From assembly GCF_050003625.1 (NCBI RefSeq), contig NC_134401.1, positions 67,777,629 through 67,841,628 on the forward strand: a stretch of DNA of 64,000 nucleotides, written 5' to 3'. The translations under genes and the position numbers were made by a program. The DNA comes from Haematobia irritans (taxonomy: Eukaryota > Arthropoda > Insecta > Diptera > Muscidae). How positions within the stretch are numbered: the first letter of the stretch is position 1; the number at the start of each line of letters is the position of its first letter. This document shows, in pieces, positions 57,069-64,000 of the stretch. The notes below the pieces were generated by a model. The model had not been told where the DNA came from. It did no database searches and saw only the letters and a list, made by a program, of their open reading frames with translations.

Positions 57069-58860
57069 CGCGGACGAAAAAAACTGTTTTTCATAAGTTT
57101 AGGTGTAAAAATTATATGTTTATAACTCACATTTCTTAATACATTTTTTTCAAGTGCAAGCATACCATGTTCATAAACTAGCATAACATGTTTGCGACAT
57201 ATATGTTAATATGTTAGAACATATTATGTTTGGGACATAACAGTTTTTTAAATACTATATGTTTGGATTCAAACATATATTAATTTAGAAATTGCCTATA
57301 AACATATATGTGTTTAGAAAGAGATACCTAGAGAGTACACCCAGAAAAAAGTGCCATCGAAACTAAAGGAAAAAATGTTTATCAATTTAGGTTAGCCATT
57401 TTATTTCCATTAAGTTAAATTTTTGTGTGAAATAATAAAATTTACTTGTTTCAGTAAAAAAATCCTAAACTGAAAGCAGTTAGGATTAGTTCATTAACTA
57501 GAATAAGGCATGGAATTTTACTAATACTGTTTTCTTTGCTGGGTATAAGAATTTACTACTGAACAAGAAAATTTTATTCACTGATAACAAAGCATTTGTA
57601 AAAATAAACAAAAACCGAACTAAAACCAAGTTTCCTCAAATTTGGTAAAATTTCTTATAAAACGCTTGGCATATAAAAATATTTTAGTTCATTCGTACTA
57701 AGAAGTATTCAATCCTTTCAAAACTTAAGGAAACACACTTGTTAGAATATAGGAAATTTTCCTATATTTCTTTTATCTACCTGTAATCGATGTAATCGAT
57801 ATGTTTGCACGTGGGTTGTTTGTTTAGTTGGAATCGTGTTGTTATGGTATATGGAGAGATTGTTAAAAAAATAATATAGTCAAATAATATAATAAATAAC
57901 AAACAAAATATTTGTTATTTTAAATTAGTAAGAAAATTTTCGTTTTTTCAAAATTATTGAAATAACAAACAATAAGTCTATCAATAAATCTATCAATGTT
58001 CGTGATGGTGTATAAAGAAAGAAAACAGCAACAGAATAACAACCCCTTCATTCGTCTTCATTTTGGAATCTACGATTATCAGGTAACATTCATACAGTGA
58101 CGCTAACCTTTTGTGACAAAATTGGTTTATGATTTTTTATATTTGTAGGTATTGAAATTGTAAAAGGAGGACAAAATCACTACGCAGCATCTTATTAAAA
58201 GTGAAAGGAACAAGAAGAAGAAAAGCATTACGTTTTACAGTTGGTAACTTTACATAGAAATTGGAAATAATGGAATAATAAACTAATATTTCAAGGCCAG
58301 TCGATGCTGTTAATTCTTAATAAATATATTTAATATATTAATAAAACATGTCTTTCATTGAAGAAAAAATGCCTATATAAATAAATAAAACTGTATTTAA
58401 AAACGAAGGTAAGCAGTTCTAATTTTGAAGTAAACGGTTTACCACAAATATGTAAGATTTGTCCAAATGAATGAAAAAAGTTCAATAAAATCATTCCATA
58501 TATGGATTCCATTCAGTTAATTTTTCATTCTGTAGTATAGTGGTACATAAATATAGGAAAATGTTAACTAATATATGGAATGCATTCTACCTAATTTCTA
58601 CGAAAATCACATCGTTCAAACAAATAAAAATGTCTTTGGCGCTATACGTAAAATAATGGAAGTAATCAATTGGCGCCTTAAAAATATATATAGACAAAGA
58701 AAATTCCTTAAAATTTTTTCTACCAGTGTATGCCTAAGGCGAAACATAATATGTTTGAATAATACAAACAATATTTTGTTTAGACAGATCCTGAAAATAT
58801 ATATGCTGGAACCAAAATGTGTTTGGGGTATATGATACAGAAGCGATTTGTTTAAGGATG
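57069..58860 (+). mobile_element. Element X6 holding F2
   Basis: X-like ends CGCGGACGAAAAAAACTG and, reversed, CATCCTTAAACAAATCGC; TA at 57067-57068 and 58861-58862. Only about 400 bp of X sequence remain (57069-57335 and 58731-58860) around F2. Confidence 0.8.
57338..58728 (-). mobile_element. Element F2
   Basis: 1391 bp, inverse of F1 over most of its length (57338-57640 matches 19980-20274 reversed; 58500-58660 matches 18940-19100 reversed). Left end CACCCAGAAAAAAGTGCC; the right end, reversed, is CACTGGTAGAAAAAA and no longer resembles F1, so that end was exchanged or rearranged. TA at 57336-57337 and 58729-58730. Confidence 0.8.
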
Positions 58861-59175
58861 TACACGCCGACTTTGCAAAAATCACTACGCAATATAGGCC
58901 TCTATACATAAATCAGAACAAGTACCGCATACAAATTCCGCAAAATATCTTGGATTTATACTGGATGGTAAATGGGCAGAACGTCCGTTCTTTCAAATGA
59001 CAACAAATTCCTACACCGAAAAAAAGTAAACTGTTTTATAGGAAGAATGAACTACCACGCACGAAAATTGAACTAAATTTTACTACACATTTGACATTTC
59101 CACAAAGCGTTGTTAAAACCACGAAATTTTAATGACCTGTTGTACTTTTTAATTGCAGTTCACCAAATTAAATCA

Positions 59176-61272
59176 GTAAGTTCGGCCGGGCCGAATCATA
59201 AATACCCACCACCATGATCCAAATATTAGGGTTTCCTTTGAAATTTCAGGAGGGCTTGAGGACACTTCCCGAAGATAAACTGAAAGATTTCACCTAAGGG
59301 GACTATATCAGATTCTGGATTTATAAGAACCATTTTTGTTGGAGTTTTAGAGGAATCATTAACATCTCTTGTAAGTGTGCAAGAAAATTATAAAATAACG
59401 TCTTGATTTGAAATCTTAAATCTGTAGAAGTAAAATCTGGAAATTTTACATTGAGTTTCATAATCAGTGCACTAGATAGGGTCACGAAAAAAAGTTTATG
59501 CGGTCACCCCCCAGTTTTGTAGCATATTCGAAGACAATTTCAGAACACCAAAACTTTTTTTTTTCGTGCACCCTACGACCCCCCGAAATACAATTTATTG
59601 TGCTGTGTCGTCATTTGAAGTCCGATCGAAAAGAAACGCATATCGTTGTTCGTGGTTGATCAGGGGCTATATTTCGTGCATTGGTCATTTTTGACTCCGA
59701 CGTCAAATTTGATTTTTAATATTTTTATTTCGCTTCGTATACCCCTTTAATGCCCATTTCTTATAACCATTATAAAGATCTTAACAAACTATGAAACTTT
59801 TGCTTTTGAAGTATTAAGTTATATTCATAAACAAAAAAGTTACACAGATTTTAAAAAGTCAATAGGTCACCCTACACACCACCAAATAGTTTTTGATGTG
59901 TTGTCGTGATGTCCGATCGAAACCACATGCACATCGTTACTCATATCTACGAAATTAATTTATAAGGCATTTAGAACACAAAACCTGTTTATCTGTAAAT
60001 TTCAAAAGTTTCATATTTTGTTAAGATCTTTATAATGGTTATAAGAAATGGGCATTATAGGGGTATACGAAGCGAAATAAAAATATTAAAAATCAAATTT
60101 GACGTCGGAGTCAAAAATGACCAATGCACGAAATATAGCCCCTGATCAACCACGAACAACGATATGCGTTTCTTTTCGATCGGACTTCAAATGACGACAC
60201 AGCACAATAAATTGTATTTCGGGGGGTCGTAGGGTGCACGAAAAAAAATTTTTTTTGGTGTTCTGAAATTGTCTTCGAATATGCTACAAAACTGGGGGGT
60301 GACCGCATCAACTTGTTTTTTTCCTTTAGGCCGTGACCCTATCTACAGTGCACCTTCTATACCCTCAAGAAGTGAAGTCGGTCTATATGGAGGCATTGCC
60401 AAATGGGCCGATAAAAACTTAATCCTATACACGGTTTTGTGAGCCTAAAATACCAGAATATTTACAATTTCAGGCAAATCAGATAAAAACTACGATTTCT
60501 AGAAACCCAAGGAGTTAAATCAGGAGATCGTTCTTATGGGGACTATACTAAAATATGGACCGATACTCACCGTTTTCGGAACACCTCTTTATGACCCGAA
60601 AATACCTCTATATTTCCAATTTTAGGCAAATAGGATAAAAACTTCGGATTCCAGAAGCCCAAGACCCCAAATCGGGAGGTCGTTTTATATGGGGACCATA
60701 CCAAAACATGGACCGATACTCACAATTTTTGGCACACCTATTTGTGGTCCTACAATACCTCTAGATTTCTAATTTCAGGTAAATTGAATAAAAACTGCGG
60801 TTTCTATAAGCCCAAGAAGTAAAATCGGGATATCGGTCTATATGGGGGCTATACCAAAATATGGACCGATACTCACAATTTTTGGCACACGTATTTGTGG
60901 TCCTACAATACCTCTAGATTTCCAATTTCAGGCAAATTGGATAAAAACTACGATTTCTATAAGCCCAAGACCTCAAATCGGGAGGTCGGTTTATATGGGG
61001 ACTATATCAAAACCTGGACCGATATAGACCATCTTCGTACTTGACCTGCCTGCAGACAAAAAGAAAGAGTTTGTGCAAAATTTCATTGCTTCATAAGACT
61101 GTAGCGTGATTACAACAGACAGACAGACGGACATCATTATATCGTCTTAGAATTTCTCCCTGATCAAGAATATATATACTTTATATAGTCGGAAATCGAT
61201 ATTTCGATGTGTTACAAACGGAATGACAAACTTATTATACCCCCGTCACCATTCTATGGTGGTGGGTATAAT
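59176..61272 (+). mobile_element. Composite element CE4 (diverged subfamily)
   Basis: Head TAAGTTCGGCCGGGCCGAAT and ACCCACCACCATG; end ACCATTCTATGGTGGTGGGT with GTATAATA. No 29-bp array. Four repeat units (starts equivalent to 60529, 60681, 60834 and 60987) keep a 153-bp period (152, 153, 153) although the sequence is well diverged from CE1 and CE3. It is opened by the fold-back element at 59473. Confidence 0.8.
59473..60345. mobile_element. Fold-back hAT-like element, 873 bp
   Basis: Perfect 8-bp duplication CAGTGCAC (59465-59472 and 60346-60353). Ends TAGATAGGGTCACG on both sides. The terminal inverted arms are about 330 bp each (59473-59803 and 60004-60345) and nearly identical, around a 200-bp centre, so a transcript would fold into a very long hairpin. 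The centre also holds a degraded version of part of the arm (CGATCGAAA...CACATCGTT near 59913-59940), a sign of stepwise growth. No coding capacity. Confidence 0.95.
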
Positions 61273-61757
61273 AAAGAAGAAAATCATAGGCGCAATAGCA
61301 TGACCATTTTAACCATACTGTAGTTCATTCATACTATTTCTGGGAATCGTACGAAAATGTTCATTAGTTTTAGTTCATAGTGAACTTATGTGTACGGTCA
61401 TTGAACTTTATACTCTCGTTTAGTACATAACATTTTTGAGACATACTTAAAAAAAGTAAGATTCCATTAAGCTGTGGAGAATTTCGATAAAAATAATAAA
61501 ATTTAACTACAAGCAAATAATTTTTTTCCAATAAAAATAAGTTAAATTTAGCGTTAGTTTAACTACGGAAATTTTTTTCTGTGTAATATATAAGAAAACA
61601 CTAAAGCCAATATGGCTATATGGTATTCAACTTTGCATCAAATAGTGCTATAGAAAATTCAAAAATTTCAGAACAAAGCAATAAAATCAACTGTTAATGC
61701 TCCATGGTATGTCCGAAATAAGTACCTGCATCGAGACTTACAAATAAGTACATTTAA

Positions 61758-62521
61758 CCCTTTCACTACCGATGTCCACCTGGGAGGACATGACTTTGAG
61801 CGTCGATTATAGATTATCCTTGTATGCTTTATTTAAACATTTTGTTGGAGTATGTTAAGGGGGTCCTTCTAATATTAACTTACCAGTTTTATATAGTCGA
61901 ACATGTGTTTCGTCAATTTTATGCAAGTTTTTTTCTATGGAAAAAGTGAAATCCGCATTTTTTGTCATTTCTGATATTGCCCTTGAGCAATTAAAGTGAT
62001 CTATTTATAGTATGCAATTGTTGATTTTTTCTGTATGAGGTAAGGTAAGGTAAGGTAAGGTAAGGTAAGGTTAGGTGGCAGCCCGATGTATCAGGCACAC
62101 TTAGACTATTCAGTCCATTGTGATACCACATTGGTGAACTTCTCTCTTATCACTGAGTGCTGCCCGATTCCATGTTAAGCTCAATGACAAGGGACCTCCT
62201 TTTTATAGCCGAGTCCGAACGGCGTTCCACATTGCTGTGAAACCACTTAGAGAAGCTTTGAAACCCTCAGAAATGTCACCAGCATTACTGAGGTGGGATA
62301 ATCCACCGTTGAAAAACTTTTTGGTGTTCGGTCGAAGCAGGAATCGAACCCACGACCTTGTGTATGCAAGGCGGGCATGCTAACCATTGCACCACGGTGG
62401 CTGTATGAGAGGAACTGTTATTTAACTAAAAGGACATACAAAATTGAAAATTGGGTGTACGGTATATACAGGGTAAGTCGATTAAGTCATGTCCTCTATA
62501 GTGGACATCGGTAGCCAAAGG
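61758..62521. mobile_element. TIR element hosting a SINE (piggyBac-like?)
   Basis: Inverted ends of about 45 bp: CCCTTTCACTACCGATGTCC and, reversed, CCTTTGGCTACCGATGTCC, both continuing into GAGGACATGACTT. TTAA lies on the left (61754-61757); the right flank is TTGC, a possible mutated TTAA. TTAA and CC-rich ends suggest piggyBac, without proof. The SINE is inserted inside. Confidence 0.65.
62040..62400 (-). mobile_element. Full-length tRNA-derived SINE with LINE-A tail
   Basis: 361 bp in reverse orientation with a 9-bp duplication CTGTATGAG (62031-62039 and 62401-62409). Head (62400 to about 62325, minus strand): GTGGTGCAATGGTTAGCATG (A box) and GGTTCGATTCC (B box), a pol III-type tRNA promoter; the anticodon-loop region CTTGCATAC resembles tRNA-Ala. 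Body about 62140-62325. Tail (62070-62135): about 65 bp clearly homologous to the last part of LINE-A2 (9235-9298), followed by CCTTA repeats. The tail match implies LINE-A's RT could copy this SINE. Confidence 0.93.
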
Positions 62522-62527
62522 TTGCAA

Positions 62528-63041
62528 AATGTATAAAACCGTTTGAATAGTATTATACTAAAAATGTTATATGCGAGTACAAAATTCGAAATTATTATAA
62601 AAAAGAAATTGCATGGGGCTCTGTAAATATCATAGCAGCTGGAAAAATATTTTTACGACTTTGAGATTTAATGGAACTCGACACAATTACATATATAGTT
62701 ACATATCAGATCGTGTATTATAGTCACGCTTAAAGGGATGGGGCTCAAGTAAATGCTGAATAACATAGCACAAAACATAAAATGTTTATTATAAATGAAA
62801 ATTTGGGAAACATGGATACATTTTAGAAGTCAGGTTATGAAGTCAGCCTATTAGCTCCTATAGGTATTTTGAAAAATATTTCCAAAAATATTGCTTTTGA
62901 CAGTGTTACTTATTTTCCAAACAATATCTACATACTATTATTTTCCAAAATACATATCATACCAAAATGCATGAAAAAAAAAAAAACAAAATTTTTGTAA
63001 CAGAATTGAAGGTCACATATTAAAATGTGTTTAAGTATATT
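62528..63041. other. Unassigned AT-rich sequence
   Basis: No gene, tandem array or terminal repeats recognised. Confidence 0.5.
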
Positions 63042-63043
63042 TA

Positions 63044-64000
63044 CACGGTTGAAAAAGACTGTTTTTCATATGTTTGGCTATAAACATTATATGTTTGGAA
63101 CACAAATTTTTAAACACAATATTTTTGAGTGCAAGCATATAATGTTCATAAACTAGCATAACATGTTTGGGACATATATGTTAATATGTTAGAACATATT
63201 ATGTTTGGGACATAAAATGTTTGTAAATATAATATGATTGGATGCAAACATATATTAATTTAGAAATAGCCTATAAACATATATGTGTTTAGTAGCTTGG
63301 AGCGCTATTTAACAGGGAGCGATATTGAATTAAGTTGGCGGTTGTGGCTTGTTATTACAAAATTAACATTTTATTTTTCCTTGGGCAATTGATCAGCTAC
63401 TTCTTTGATCCTTACAAACTGTGTGGTCCGCTGTTCGAATCCCCGTCCGGCAAAAAGTAAAATTAAAAAAAATTATAAAATATAACAATTTCTTCTACAA
63501 TGTTTGCATTACAGAAAAAGGTGCTAAGAACTAAAAAATCTCGTGGAAGTGAGAAAGATGTGGAGGAATATACAATTAGGCAGAAACAACATTTTGAGCA
63601 TTCAGATCGAAAACCTATGTTGTTAGCACCTATATTACCTGTTTATTTTCATAATTCATTATGATTGTAAATATATTTATATATAAATAAATAAAATTTT
63701 GAGCACAATATTGTTTGGGAGAAATTTTTTTAAGCATATAATATTTTTGGGTGCAAAATGCTACCAAACATATTATATGTTCACATAATAACATATTGTT
63801 TTTTGGAAGACAACATTATTGAATTTGGATGCAAAAATACAAAATGTTTGGAACTTAGACTACCCAAACATATATTGTTTAGACCAATATGCTTTCAAAC
63901 ATATTATATATTGGAAGAGATCAAACAAATAAATGTTTGGGCAATACCCAAAAATGTATATGCTTGAAGCAAAATATGTTTGGGAGTATATGTTACAGAA
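63044..64000 (-). mobile_element. Element X5, runs off the window
   Basis: Reverse copy of X4: end CACGGTTGAAAAAGACTG after TA (63042-63043), the R module in plus orientation (63380-63450) and the same 89-bp retroposed insertion with its duplication (63590-63704). The far terminus would fall just beyond 64000. Confidence 0.88.

Larger units (their letters stand above)
59014..61583. mobile_element. Element J (TA target) holding CE4
   Basis: 2570 bp including CE4. Ends CACCGAAAAAAAGTAAACTG and, reversed, CACAGAAAAAAATTTCCG; TA at 59012-59013 and 61584-61585. The J sequence proper (59014-59175 and 61273-61583) is rich in GAACTAAA/TTTAGTTC words. Confidence 0.8.
55760..61753 (+). pseudogene. Jockey-type LINE opened by X4, X6 and J
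   Basis: Segments in order: AFDGV-like RT palm entry (55762-55946), then GTFANDTVLMSPGRNTDES (YADD region) and LNKVYQWTTEWGLKLNKSKS (56928-57066), then HADF...YRPLYINQNK and an AKYLGFILDGKW-type thumb (58863-59011), then KPIWLYGIQL and APWYVRNKYLHRDLQ (61586-61753). Each gap is exactly one TA-flanked element. Frameshifts and stops throughout; YADD has become ANDT. It is dead, and useful mainly as a ruler for the insertions. Confidence 0.85.

Overview
This window looks like repeat-dominated nuclear DNA from a calyptrate fly, most likely a muscid such as the horn fly, stable fly or house fly. The reasons are the AT-rich sequence, Himar1-type (irritans-subfamily) mariner remnants near 34-35.6 kb, and DD41D mariner, jockey-like and gypsy-like elements typical of insects. 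Himar1 was described from the horn fly, but the subfamily moves between species, so the species call is only suggestive. I recognise no intact host gene, rRNA, functional tRNA or CRISPR array. Every long reading frame belongs to a mobile element.

Layout. (1) 1.3-11.8 kb is one shattered non-LTR retrotransposon, 'LINE-A', on the minus strand (ORF1 near 11.3-10.5 kb, endonuclease 6.7-5.7 kb, RT remnant 3.7-3.4 kb, RNase H 2.5-1.8 kb). It has been opened by a composite tandem-repeat element (CE1, 6995-10555), a second LINE (LINE-B, 3723-5530) and two DD41D mariners. CE1 itself holds a younger 5'-truncated LINE-A copy (7753-9311) flanked by a 12-bp target duplication. (2) 12.1-16.5 kb has two hAT-like elements with 8-bp target duplications, one holding a dead DD34D mariner. 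(3) 17.5-27.1 kb is a gypsy-type LTR retrotransposon (gag, protease/RT, integrase) cut up by MITEs, LINE pieces, a DD41D mariner and composite element CE3. (4) 27.1-33.6 kb has 29-bp palindromic arrays, MITEs and a LINE RT fragment. (5) 34-35.6 kb has the tandemly duplicated Himar1-like mariner. (6) 37.3-55.2 kb is dominated by two large non-autonomous families, X and H, nested in each other and in a CR1/jockey-like LINE. (7) 55.8-61.75 kb is a jockey-type LINE opened at TA sites by X4, X6 (holding F2) and J (holding CE4, which holds a fold-back hAT element). (8) 61.8-62.5 kb is a small TIR element carrying a full-length tRNA-derived SINE. X5 runs off the right edge.

Most notable patterns. 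Several otherwise unrelated non-autonomous families (F, G, W, X, H, J) share one terminal plan, TA|CAC...GTG|TA with an A-rich subterminal block, while each interior is packed with its own short word. The SINE shares its 3' tail with LINE-A, suggesting it uses LINE-A's reverse transcriptase. Five near-identical DD41D mariners carry at least four different internal deletions that all remove the DNA-binding end but keep the catalytic domain. The composite elements keep a 153-bp repeat period even between strongly diverged subfamilies.

Insertion order can be read from target-site duplications and, in several places, from a matching unoccupied copy elsewhere in the window. Names such as LINE-A, CE, X, H, F, G, W, J, K and V are labels made for this report, not database names.
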